A stretch of 21,747 nucleotides of DNA from positions 1 to 21,747 of the IMG/VR virus record IMGVR_UViG_3300028920_000293; one strand, written 5' to 3'. The notes below the pieces were generated by a model that was not told the origin of the DNA, searched no databases, and saw only the letters and a list, made by a program, of their open reading frames with translations. Position 1 is the first letter of the stretch. Each line of letters opens with the position of its first letter. This DNA comes from a virus. Shown one piece after another: positions 1 through 6,398 of this stretch. The translations under genes and the position numbers were made by a program.

Positions 1-72
1 AAAATCAACAAAATCATTCCAATCTGCACTAGCAATTATATTGCCTGCAGACTTAGTGTCTGTAAAAGCCAT
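1..72 (-). CDS. Partial CDS: N-terminus of a tail-fibre-like protein
   Basis: The first 24 codons of a gene that runs off the left edge. It starts at ATG 72-70, five bases after the stop of the preceding gene, and stays open to base 1. The encoded start (MAFTDT, then an ADWNDF motif) resembles the short N-terminal segment of many phage fibre or tail-appendage proteins, where a D-W-N-D motif precedes a long repetitive body. No strong ribosome site is visible; the leader is only A/T. The reading frame and tight spacing are seen directly; the fibre role is inferred from the N-terminal pattern and the neighbouring adhesin-like genes. Confidence 0.55.
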   Translation of the reverse strand, partial: MAFTDTKSAGNIIASADWNDFVDF

Positions 73-77
73 TTATC

Positions 78-668
78 TTATTTTATATAAAATTTACCTA
101 ACCCATATGTAGACATTTTACCATCTCCTACTGTAGATATATGGGTAGTTCCACCACCAGCAGATTCTGTGTATGTACAATATAATTGTATATGACCTGC
201 ATCAACAGCAACACTAAATGTATGAGGATCTGGCCAATTAGGATAATCTGCTACATTATCTTGATAATCATGTACATCTAAATCATCTGTATAAGCTATT
301 AAAGAATACCCCTTAAAAGTTCCAGGATCAACATCAGGAGCATTTCCATAAACACATATATAATAATCTTGAACTGTTATATCAACTGGATTAGCAAATT
401 CAAAATCTTTCCAATCATAAGAAGCTCCTGATATTATCCTTGTTTGAGTAGATGCTATAAAAGACTTATCAGAACCTAAATATAAGGCACACATAGCTTC
501 TTGATAAGGTGTATGGTTTTCCTTCACATAACAAGTTATTTTATTAGCTTTTCCAGAATTTGTCGGAGAATCTTTCACTCCTTGAATAAACTCTCTTTTC
601 ATTCCAAGTACCCAAAAAGCTAAAAGACCTCCTCCTGTGCCTCCTTCTGTATTTCCAAATGTAGCCAT
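78..668 (-). CDS. Beta-sandwich adhesin-like protein, paralogue 4 of 4
   Basis: A 196-aa protein, last of four tandem paralogues. It has the shared M-x-x-FG start, a region rich in predicted beta strands, and the family core in which a strand ending in CALYLG is followed by a W-x-x-F-x-F strand and a YYICVYG strand. The C-terminus carries a degenerate form of the family tail motif (G-x-(L/M)-x(3)-G). The pattern resembles carbohydrate-binding or anchor-type beta-sandwich domains in phage tail and surface proteins, but no catalytic residues are evident. It starts at ATG 668 after a GGTGGAAT ribosome site, one base past the stop of the previous paralogue. It is probably a virion appendage or receptor-binding subunit; the exact role is inference. 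Confidence 0.6.
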   Translation of the reverse strand: MATFGNTEGGTGGGLLAFWVLGMKREFIQGVKDSPTNSGKANKITCYVKENHTPYQEAMCALYLGSDKSFIASTQTRIISGASYDWKDFEFANPVDITVQDYYICVYGNAPDVDPGTFKGYSLIAYTDDLDVHDYQDNVADYPNWPDPHTFSVAVDAGHIQLYCTYTESAGGGTTHISTVGDGKMSTYGLGKFYIK

Positions 669-669
669 T

Positions 670-1248
670 CTATTCCACCGTTGTTATTTTTAATTCCTTA
701 GAACCACCATAGAATAATATTCTACCAGTTCCTTCTATACTTAGAGGAGTTTCCTCTATTTCAGTGTATTCACAATATATTATAGGTTCTAAAGATTCTC
801 CTCCAAGATCGTACCATGCATTCCAAGATGGTATATATTCCGGCCAATCCCCAAAATCTTCTTCATTGTAAAATAAATTATGTTCAGAAGCTTGACCTGA
901 AAATTGAATAGGTGGACTTCCTATAGAACCTTCATTACCCCAAGCACATAAGTAATAAGACTGATTTGCTAATAATTTTATGTTACTTGTAATTTTAAAT
1001 GTTTGTAAAGTCCATTGATTATCTGATAATGTAGCTGAACTTGTTTTAGCCACTAAATTACTATTAATATCATAAATAGCACATTTAACATCATATTTAT
1101 CATCTGGAGCCGCCCAATCCCAAAAATAACCAGTTATAGTATTAACGATTCCGTTTGTAGATCCCATTTGAAAAATACCTGAACTGATTCTATCATATAT
1201 GCTTCTACCTTGAGCAGCCCAAGTACTACTATGACCAAATATTGGCAT
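670..1248 (-). CDS. Beta-sandwich adhesin-like protein, paralogue 3 of 4
   Basis: A 192-aa member of the tandem family. It starts MPIFG, has the core strand VKCAIYD, a W-x-L-x-x-F-K-I strand, the strand SYYLCAWGN, and ends with the family tail motif GR-I-L-F-Y-GGSK-E-L. The GGSK tail is shared with the two upstream paralogues. The leader (TAATATGAGGAATTAAA before ATG) is the same as that of the upstream intein-carrying paralogue, consistent with a recent tandem copy. The function is probably binding to the host surface or decorating the tail; no enzyme motif is visible. Confidence 0.6.
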   Translation of the reverse strand: MPIFGHSSTWAAQGRSIYDRISSGIFQMGSTNGIVNTITGYFWDWAAPDDKYDVKCAIYDINSNLVAKTSSATLSDNQWTLQTFKITSNIKLLANQSYYLCAWGNEGSIGSPPIQFSGQASEHNLFYNEEDFGDWPEYIPSWNAWYDLGGESLEPIIYCEYTEIEETPLSIEGTGRILFYGGSKELKITTVE

Positions 1249-1262
1249 TTTAATTCCTCATA

Positions 1263-2183
1263 TTAATTTGCTACAAAACTTAACTTCTTAGAGCCGCCAG
1301 AGAAGGACAGTCTACCTGAGTTTGCTAAATATAGAGAACTAACTCCTGTATAATTTGCATATATACAATATGTATAATTTTCTGTATCATCAGGTTCAAG
1401 TGGGTCTGGATAATCACCACTACTAACATCATAATCAAGATTCCTATATATACCAATACTATCAGTATCAGAATAACAAAGTCCTACCATAGCAGTAGTA
1501 CTGTCTGCCCACACTACTAAATAATAATCAGTACTGGATATTAATGATGGAGAACCAAAACCAGTGAAAGTTATCCAACCTTCAGATGAAGTTTCTTCAT
1601 CACTACTAGCTACTAGAGAGTAATCTGATTTTTTATATATAGCTGCTTTAATTTCATCTGCATTATGAACTAGATAATTTGAACAGAAGAAATTACAATT
1701 TCCATCAATGGATAACTCATACACATCTATATTATCTTTGATCTCTTCAATAGTTTCTACAGCTTCTTTTTTACTATCAGATGTTAATAAGTAATCTCCA
1801 ATCTTTAAATTTTTAGTTCTTATCCAATTATCATTCACATAAATAAAGTGATTTGAAGTTAACTTTAACTTTTTATTTATAATTAAATATTCTCTTGTGT
1901 TATATTTTTCTATTATTTTAACTTTATTATACTTTAATACTTTTAAATCTTCATCATAAGTTAATATTTCATCTCCTATGGATATATTTGATAATTCCAT
2001 ATTTCCTTTTTTCGTTTTAATTATATTACTTCCTAATAAACAAGGAATTCCTCCTGAATAAGATATATAAGCTACAATAGAATCAAGAGTTCCATTTGCA
2101 GGACACGTAAAGTAACTACCCCTTATATCATCTTCAGTATTCACTTGATTAGCATTTTCATTTTCATTTCCAAATTTTGGCAT
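1263..2183 (-). CDS. Beta-sandwich adhesin-like protein interrupted by an intein-like domain (paralogue 2 of 4)
   Basis: A 306-aa protein made of a 179-aa beta-sandwich host and a 127-aa Hint (intein-type) insertion at residues 48-174. Without the insertion, the host matches the lengths of its three paralogues (185, 192 and 196 aa). It also shares their landmarks: the MPKFG start, the ADEIKAAIY strand right after the insertion, W-I-T-F-T-G-F, the YYLVVWAD strand, and the tail GRLSFSGGSKKL. The insertion falls in a loop before the conserved A-I-Y strand and is absent from the other three copies, so the empty site can be read directly. The ribosome site GAGGAA precedes ATG 2183. The host part is probably a receptor-binding or appendage subunit. 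The insertion may splice out or cleave the protein. Confidence 0.75.
   Translation of the reverse strand: MPKFGNENENANQVNTEDDIRGSYFTCPANGTLDSIVAYISYSGGIPCLLGSNIIKTKKGNMELSNISIGDEILTYDEDLKVLKYNKVKIIEKYNTREYLIINKKLKLTSNHFIYVNDNWIRTKNLKIGDYLLTSDSKKEAVETIEEIKDNIDVYELSIDGNCNFFCSNYLVHNADEIKAAIYKKSDYSLVASSDEETSSEGWITFTGFGSPSLISSTDYYLVVWADSTTAMVGLCYSDTDSIGIYRNLDYDVSSGDYPDPLEPDDTENYTYCIYANYTGVSSLYLANSGRLSFSGGSKKLSFVAN
1662..2042 (-). other. Mini-intein or A-type bacterial intein-like (BIL) domain, no endonuclease
   Basis: Encodes residues 48-174 of the surrounding protein. Block A begins at Cys48 (CLLGSNIIKT) and continues to GDEILTYDED. Block B is LTSNHF, with Thr109 and His112 at the expected T-x-x-H positions. 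Block F is VYELSIDGN followed by NFFCSNYLVHN, ending in His173-Asn174. At 127 aa there is no room for a homing endonuclease. The residue after Asn174 is Ala, not Cys, Ser or Thr, so standard splicing chemistry, which needs a +1 nucleophile, should be blocked. In known families, Cys1 plus His-Asn with a non-nucleophilic +1 residue is typical of A-type BIL domains, which cleave at their ends and splice poorly. A decayed intein is the alternative. Confidence 0.85.
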
Positions 2184-2197
2184 TTTAATTCCTCATA

Positions 2198-2755
2198 TTA
2201 TTTAGTTATAAACTTTAACTGCTTAGAGCCACCTAAAAAGGTTAGCTTACCAGAATTTGGATTTGCTATATAAAAAGATGGTTCACTTTCATCAGTTAAG
2301 TATGTACAATTTATACCCACAGCATTATTATATAAATTTGTATCCCAACCATCAACTGCTATAGAATTAGGAAAATTTGGATATGTTGCAGATTCTTTTC
2401 TAAGATATATAGAATTGCTTGGCCAATAATCTACAGTTGTAGAAGAGTCATCACCGAAAGCTACTAATGTGTATTCTGATCCATTAATTATACTTGGTTT
2501 TGGTTCACTGAAATTAAATGTTTTCCATCCAGTCCCACCTGTAGTTAATTCTTCAGTCTCACCTACTTTAGTGAAACCTGAATCTGATAAATAAATAGCA
2601 CATTTACACTCATCTCCAGATGACCATGAATTCATATAAACGGTTATAGATTGAGCTGTACCGTCTGTACCAGGAGTTCCTTGAGAACCAACTAATTGAT
2701 CTTCTACAGTGACACTATCGTAACTTTGATGGCCAACTTGTCCAAAATTTGGCAT
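2198..2755 (-). CDS. Beta-sandwich adhesin-like protein, paralogue 1 of 4
   Basis: A 185-aa protein, first of the four tandem paralogues. It starts MPNFG, has the core strand DECKCAIYLS, a W-K-T-F-N-F-S strand, the strand EYTLVAFGDD, and ends GKLTFLGGSKQLKF. The uninterrupted SSGDECKCAIY segment here aligns with GGIP|ADEIKAAIY in the next gene, so it supplies the empty-site version of the intein-like insertion. The start ATG 2755 lies just past the stop of the 281-aa gene. The C-terminal GGSK motif may be a docking or assembly signature because it is the best-kept part of the family. No signal peptide or membrane segment is seen. Confidence 0.6.
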   Translation of the reverse strand: MPNFGQVGHQSYDSVTVEDQLVGSQGTPGTDGTAQSITVYMNSWSSGDECKCAIYLSDSGFTKVGETEELTTGGTGWKTFNFSEPKPSIINGSEYTLVAFGDDSSTTVDYWPSNSIYLRKESATYPNFPNSIAVDGWDTNLYNNAVGINCTYLTDESEPSFYIANPNSGKLTFLGGSKQLKFITK

Positions 2756-2756
2756 T

Positions 2757-3602
2757 CTATATCTCTATATATTCACTTGGATTTTTAGATCCGAATGTTG
2801 CCCCTATCTTCATAACGTAAGTAGTTTCTGAGTTTGGAAGAGTTACTTCTTCAATGGATGCAAATTGATTAGTAGAATCTTCAAAGACATCAGTAAAGTT
2901 AAAGTAACCTAAAGTATTAGATTTATCTTGATTTAGAAAAGATACTTCATAGAAATCCATATTAGAGTATTGATTACCTAAAACAGAACCTATATCATAA
3001 TCAGCATAAACATTATTCTCTGGATCCTCTGGATCATAAGATGTACAGATTCTAACCCACTTTATATATCTAGAAGCATCACTAGACCATTCAGGGTTCA
3101 GATAGAATTGATATTCTATTCCCATGTCTTGTAATGCTATTGGAGTAGTTATCTTAGTGACCATAGCATGAGGTATACCTAAAGGTTGACCTCTTACTCC
3201 AACATCAATTGGAAAGTCATTACCTCCATAATTGACAGTTGCAGTATAACCCATTATCCTTTCATCTGGTAGTATATCATCTCTAGGAGTATGATATGGA
3301 GTTCTAGTTATACCAGAATCCGTTATATAAAATTGATGCCAAGTATCAGATATCTTACCCCAAGCTCTCTGAAATATATAAAACATTGGCTTATCAAAGA
3401 GTACGGGTTTTAATGGATACCAAACAATAGCTCCTAAATCTTTATGAAAACCAACAACATGTGAATTTGACTTTAAACCTATTTCCTTAACATCAGACCA
3501 GACTATTGTGTCCCAATCCACATCTGTATGAATATTATTAGAGTTATCTCTATATATAATAGAAAGATTCTCTCCTATCGCACCAAAGCCTTTTTTTGCC
3601 AT
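2757..3602 (-). CDS. Unrecognised 281-aa protein, probable tail or appendage component
   Basis: A soluble, mixed alpha/beta-looking protein rich in Trp, Tyr and Asp, with no signal peptide, membrane segment or enzyme motif that I recognise. It begins MAKKGFGAIGEN; the FG near the start is mildly reminiscent of the M-x-x-FG start of the four downstream paralogues, but the rest does not match them. It occupies the slot right after the tail-assembly chaperone, where siphoviruses usually encode the tape measure. It cannot be a tape measure: it is far too short and has no long helical stretch. Start ATG 3602 follows an AGGATT ribosome site after the largest gene-free gap of the window. A baseplate, tail-tip or appendage-anchor role is a guess from position. 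Confidence 0.45.
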   Translation of the reverse strand: MAKKGFGAIGENLSIIYRDNSNNIHTDVDWDTIVWSDVKEIGLKSNSHVVGFHKDLGAIVWYPLKPVLFDKPMFYIFQRAWGKISDTWHQFYITDSGITRTPYHTPRDDILPDERIMGYTATVNYGGNDFPIDVGVRGQPLGIPHAMVTKITTPIALQDMGIEYQFYLNPEWSSDASRYIKWVRICTSYDPEDPENNVYADYDIGSVLGNQYSNMDFYEVSFLNQDKSNTLGYFNFTDVFEDSTNQFASIEEVTLPNSETTYVMKIGATFGSKNPSEYIEI

Positions 3603-3636
3603 AATTATTTATAATCCTAATTAAATTTAATCTATT

Positions 3637-3644
3637 TAACATTA
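3637..3644 (-). promoter_or_regulatory. TAATGTTA intergenic motif (copy before the 281-aa gene)
   Basis: Exact minus-strand TAATGTTA in the leader 35 bases upstream of ATG 3602. It is one of five exact copies in gene gaps; the role is unknown. Confidence 0.3.
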
Positions 3645-3680
3645 ATCCTAAAAAAAGAAAAACATAAAAATCATAATTCA

Positions 3681-3728
3681 TTTAATTTTAAGCGGGATTT
3701 AGAAAAGTTCTAGTGCATTAAAATTAAA
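3681..3728. repeat. 11-bp AT-only inverted repeat in the chaperone/281-aa gap
   Basis: The arms TTTAATTTTAA (3681-3691) and TTAAAATTAAA (3718-3728) are perfect inverted copies separated by 26 bases. On the minus strand the structure is followed by T-rich runs. It could be a weak terminator or attenuator separating the chaperone from the downstream genes, or an AT-rich coincidence. The whole gap 3603-3767 holds no convincing gene. Confidence 0.3.
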
Positions 3729-3767
3729 GAGATTAGATTTTATTACATAAGATGACATACATTAATG

Positions 3768-3977
3768 TTATCTACGTCTACCTTTTGACCGAGAAGCTTT
3801 AGCTTTTCTTTCAGCTTCTTTATAAGCCTTATGCTTTTCATTAGCTTCCCATATGATGTGTTGTTCTAGAAAAGAAACTCCAGAAGGATCTTCTTTTCTT
3901 AGTTTTCCTAATTGTTTTGGAGTAACTTTTAGGAATTCACACATCCTTGCTTCTAGCTGGCCTACCCCGGACTCAAC
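3768..3977 (-). CDS. Tail-assembly chaperone, +1 frameshift extension (gpT-like part)
   Basis: A 69-codon reading frame in the +1 frame relative to the upstream 160-aa chaperone, ending at TAA 3770-3768. Frameshifting at TTT (3981-3979) would give a 228-aa fusion (159 + 69). The frame is closed by TGA just upstream (3989-3987), so it has no room for its own start near the overlap; the first in-frame ATG is at 3944 without a clear ribosome site. The encoded segment (GQLEARMCEF, then KQLGKLRKEDP, then a basic SKGRRR end) looks like the helical C-terminal part of phage tail chaperones. This is the classical arrangement of lambda G/GT and its many analogues. The extended product normally bridges tail-tube and tape-measure proteins during tail assembly. 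Confidence 0.75.
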   Translation of the reverse strand, partial: VESGVGQLEARMCEFLKVTPKQLGKLRKEDPSGVSFLEQHIIWEANEKHKAYKEAERKAKASRSKGRRR

Positions 3978-3984
3978 GAAAGGA
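3973..3984 (-). other. Predicted +1 programmed frameshift site
   Basis: The minus strand reads TCC-TTT-CGT-TGA. The zero frame ends at TGA and the +1 frame is closed by TGA at 3989-3987, so the shift must happen in the codons AAA-TCC-TTT-CGT. A Phe tRNA on TTT can slip one base to TTC, a perfect match for its GAA anticodon, while the next codon is CGT, unusual here where AGA dominates, followed by a stop. A GC-rich block (TCCGGGGTAGGCCAGC) lies immediately downstream in otherwise AT-rich DNA and could stimulate the shift. Confidence 0.7.
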
Positions 3985-4455
3985 TTTCAATTCTTCCGCA
4001 TCAATGCCAGAGCCTCTTTGAGTTTCCTTAATGAGCTCCGTTATGAAATTTTGAAGAGTTGTAAAAGATACTTTATCAGTCCAAAACTTGACATCTAAAG
4101 ATTTATCTATACTAAGAGTAGCTGCTAATTCTGGTAACTTTTCATAAATCTTCACCATCTTATCTAAAGATGATGGATCTACTTTACCTTCATATATTGC
4201 AGCTTCAGCTGATAATTTCATTATCACCATCATTTCTTTTTGTGTTGGTCTCTTAGCTTTAATCATCCTTTGAGTCTCCGGAGAAGAGAAGAATGTTACT
4301 TCTAAAACATCCTCCTCATAATCCCTCTCAAGTTTTTCTCTTGTAGCTATTTGCTGGATGATTTTCTTAGTGTCTGATTTTTTCTTTGAATCAATCTTTT
4401 CTTTTAACTCTTTAAAATCTTTTGGTGGCTCATTAGTCTTTTGTTCTTCAGCCAT
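3973..4455 (-). CDS. Tail-assembly chaperone, short form (gpG-like)
   Basis: A 160-aa, highly charged helical protein. Residues 1-45 are Lys/Glu-rich; the middle includes EVTFFSSPETQRMIKAKRP and a helical VVK-like segment. The end (FTTLQNFITELIKETQ) runs into the recoding site at residue 159. Length, helical character, position after the tail-tube genes and the overlapping +1 frame all match tail-assembly chaperones. The protein coats the tape measure during assembly and is absent from the finished particle in known phages. The start ATG 4455 is preceded by a strong GGAGG, consistent with the high level of short form that is normally made. No conserved sequence signature was relied on. Confidence 0.7.
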   Translation of the reverse strand: MAEEQKTNEPPKDFKELKEKIDSKKKSDTKKIIQQIATREKLERDYEEDVLEVTFFSSPETQRMIKAKRPTQKEMMVIMKLSAEAAIYEGKVDPSSLDKMVKIYEKLPELAATLSIDKSLDVKFWTDKVSFTTLQNFITELIKETQRGSGIDAEELKSFR

Positions 4456-4491
4456 TTAATAGTTTTGCCTCCATGAGTTAACTGAATTAAA

Positions 4492-4499
4492 TAACATTA
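4492..4499 (-). promoter_or_regulatory. TAATGTTA intergenic motif (copy before the chaperone)
   Basis: Lies four bases past the stop of tail-tube paralogue 2 and about 37 bases before the chaperone ATG. Confidence 0.3.
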
Positions 4500-4503
4500 A
4501 AAA

Positions 4504-4980
4504 TTACATCAATCCTGGTTCATCAAGAACGTATTTATAACCTAATCCAGCTCTTTGTACGGAAATTGCATATGGATATAATACTGAAAAGTCTATTGAA
4601 CCTTCAGCTATTTCATCTGCTGTTCCTAATGTAAAATCGAAACCAGTTATCTGACAACTTCTTAGATAGAAATGTAGTGAGTTTGCACCACAATTACCAG
4701 ATACACTTACTGGGCATCCTACAATCATGTTATTTACGATTTTACCAACCGCAGTGCTGTGTAACTTACAAGATGTCAAAGATCCTTCTGCTGATAAAGA
4801 ACCTGCTAAGAAAAAGTTACCCTTTTCACCAACTAATTCTTGTTCAGCTGTACCCTTACTGAAGGTTAAAGAAAAATCTGAAATTGCTAAAGTACCATGA
4901 CTCAACTTATTAGCTGCACCACCACTTCCTAAATAAAGGGTTGCATCTTCACCTGTATATATTGTTGGAGTTCCTGCCAT
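4504..4980 (-). CDS. Tail-tube-like protein, paralogue 2
   Basis: A 158-aa beta-rich protein and close paralogue of the gene just upstream. Shared blocks are DFSLTFSKGT then EQELVGEKGN, a LSAEGSLTSCK strand, and FYLRSCQITGFD followed by ADEIAEGSIDF. The MAGT start, the length and the place before the chaperone fit a major tail protein of the siphovirus tube type, whose subunits stack as hexameric rings around the DNA channel. The C-terminal 25 residues are unrelated to the paralogue and are the likely point of specialisation. It is separated from the upstream copy by only two bases. Either both form the tube, or one is a minor ring or cap. Confidence 0.6.
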   Translation of the reverse strand: MAGTPTIYTGEDATLYLGSGGAANKLSHGTLAISDFSLTFSKGTAEQELVGEKGNFFLAGSLSAEGSLTSCKLHSTAVGKIVNNMIVGCPVSVSGNCGANSLHFYLRSCQITGFDFTLGTADEIAEGSIDFSVLYPYAISVQRAGLGYKYVLDEPGLM

Positions 4981-4982
4981 AT

Positions 4983-5468
4983 TTACTCACAATCCATTAT
5001 ACAACCACCATTATAAGTAATATTTTGAGGTAGCATGTGTACAAAATCTATACTTGCTTCTGTAATTGTATCTGCATCACCTATAGATATATCATATCCG
5101 GTGACTTGACAAGATTTTAAATACCAACTAATATATGTTGCATCTGTATCTGTGGATACTGTTCCTGATATAGCTAAATATTGATAATTTTTAGAATCAT
5201 CATCTAAAAGGTTATCTAAAATGTCAGATAAACCACTAGTAGCAAATTTAGCTGCTGTTAATGAACCTTCTAGAGATAGAGCACCTTGATCGAAATAGTT
5301 TCCCCTCTCTCCTATTAAGTCTTGTTCAATAGTTCCTCTACTCAAAGTAAGTGAGAAATCTCCCATACCCCAAGTTGAGTGAGTTCTACTTGTAAAATCG
5401 GTAGCACCACCAGCTGAGTGAGCTGATAGATAAACTTTTGAATTTCTACCTGTTACTGTTCCTGCCAT
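4983..5468 (-). CDS. Tail-tube-like protein, paralogue 1
   Basis: A 161-aa protein with the MAGT start and the blocks GDFSLTLSRGT, EQDLIGERGN, LSLEGSLTAAK and WYLKSCQVTGYD followed by ADTITEASIDF, all matched in the next gene. These patterned beta strands fit a tube-forming major tail protein. An AGGTAA site precedes ATG 5468, after a 46-base gap carrying the TAATGTTA motif. The tandem pair must descend from a duplication, but the copies have diverged widely in their loops (residues 85-115 here). Which copy builds the main tube cannot be decided from sequence. Confidence 0.65.
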   Translation of the reverse strand: MAGTVTGRNSKVYLSAHSAGGATDFTSRTHSTWGMGDFSLTLSRGTIEQDLIGERGNYFDQGALSLEGSLTAAKFATSGLSDILDNLLDDDSKNYQYLAISGTVSTDTDATYISWYLKSCQVTGYDISIGDADTITEASIDFVHMLPQNITYNGGCIMDCE

Positions 5469-5509
5469 ATTAATTTACCTATTTTGGTCACATATTTAAC
5501 ATACTAATT

Positions 5510-5517
5510 TAACATTA
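5510..5517 (-). promoter_or_regulatory. TAATGTTA motif formed on the tail-terminator stop
   Basis: The first three bases are the TAA stop of the 132-aa gene; the rest leads into the gap before tail-tube paralogue 1. Confidence 0.3.
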
Positions 5518-5913
5518 ATCTTCATGGAATTTAGTATAACTATAATTCTGAGTTTTTCTATATATTCCTAATTCATCATCATACATATCATTATCAGATT
5601 CCTTTCTACAGGTTCCCGATATAAGAACTTTCACCACTTCATCAGCTATTTGAATTGTCTCTAATCTACTTGTTTTAGACATTATATCTATTTGGATGTT
5701 AAATTCTTCTCTTCTTAGTTTAGAGCCAGCTGTGGATGTACCATATCCAAGATAACCATAATCAGTTCCAGATGTTTGATTTAATATTATACAAGGAAAA
5801 TCATCTTTAAATTTAGTCCAACCAACTTTTACTTTATTTATTGGTACTAAAGATGTTATTGCTGAGCTACTTATTATATATTTTCTTATGTCTGTTAATG
5901 CTGTTAAACTCAT
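5515..5913 (-). CDS. Tail terminator / tail completion protein
   Basis: A 132-aa protein with a helical start (LTALTDIRKYI), then FPCIILNQTSG and a long beta strand EEFNIQIDIMSKTS followed by a helix (ETIQIADEVVKVLI). This order (short helix, P-x-I-x-L strand, strand with an I-x-I-x-x-x-S pattern, helix) is characteristic of the small tail-terminator/completion family (HK97 gp10 neighbourhood, lambda gpU-like, DUF3168-like). It overlaps the upstream gp10-like gene by four bases (ATGA). Its position between the gp10-like gene and the tail tube is the usual one. It would cap the tube and join it to the head connector. Confidence 0.65.
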   Translation of the reverse strand: MSLTALTDIRKYIISSSAITSLVPINKVKVGWTKFKDDFPCIILNQTSGTDYGYLGYGTSTAGSKLRREEFNIQIDIMSKTSRLETIQIADEVVKVLISGTCRKESDNDMYDDELGIYRKTQNYSYTKFHED

Positions 5914-6398
5914 AATTCACTCTCTATCCCTTTCATAATATCATTTTTAATTTTATTACTCATCTTACTTTTAACTGATTTATTATCTCTAGTTCTACTT
6001 AAATATGAATAACCAGCTTGAACCTTAACCTCATCTACTGGTATTGGAGGTTTACCTTGTTGTCTTCCAACAGGCCAAGTAAAATGACCATAAGCTGGTG
6101 CATATAAGATTTTTCCGTAACCACCAAATTCTACTACAGCTGCATGCTCTGATAAACATTTTAAGATAACTTCATTATCACTTATTGGTTCTATAACCCA
6201 AGATGATTTATCTGTTATTCTACCACCTTGTACTGATTTACCTGGTTCTTTAGCTACAGAATTTAAATATTTAATTGCTTCATCTCTTAATATTTCAGAA
6301 GAATCAGCTATAGCATCAAACAAATCAGCATGTATTCTCTTATTTACTTTTGAAAGTTTATCATTTATAAACTTAGAATCAAATGAAATCTCTATCAT
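5910..6398 (-). CDS. HK97 gp10-like minor tail / head-tail joining protein
   Basis: A 162-aa protein with an N-terminal long helix (NDKLSKVNKRIHADLFDAI, then SSEILRDEAIKYL), a GGRITDKSSW turn, and the diagnostic HAAVVEFGG motif followed by a YAPAYGHF segment. The H-A-x-x-V-E-F-G pattern is the hallmark of the HK97 gp10 family of putative head-tail joining proteins. The C-terminal 40 residues are basic and helical. The gene overlaps both neighbours by four bases (ATGA). It acts at the head-tail interface or tail end during assembly, though the exact biochemical role of the family is poorly known. Confidence 0.8.
   Translation of the reverse strand: MIEISFDSKFINDKLSKVNKRIHADLFDAIADSSEILRDEAIKYLNSVAKEPGKSVQGGRITDKSSWVIEPISDNEVILKCLSEHAAVVEFGGYGKILYAPAYGHFTWPVGRQQGKPPIPVDEVKVQAGYSYLSRTRDNKSVKSKMSNKIKNDIMKGIESEL

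Noticed and set aside
3560-3680. Short hydrophobic minus-strand frame starting MNYDFYVFLF in the 3603-3767 gap
   Set aside because: It runs into the 281-aa gene in another frame, has no ribosome site, and its composition is what AT-rich DNA gives by chance.
3853-4098. Plus-strand open frame of 81 codons over the chaperone gene
   Set aside because: It is antisense to the chaperone and its +1 extension, has no clear ribosome site or recognisable domain, and overlaps two better-supported frames.
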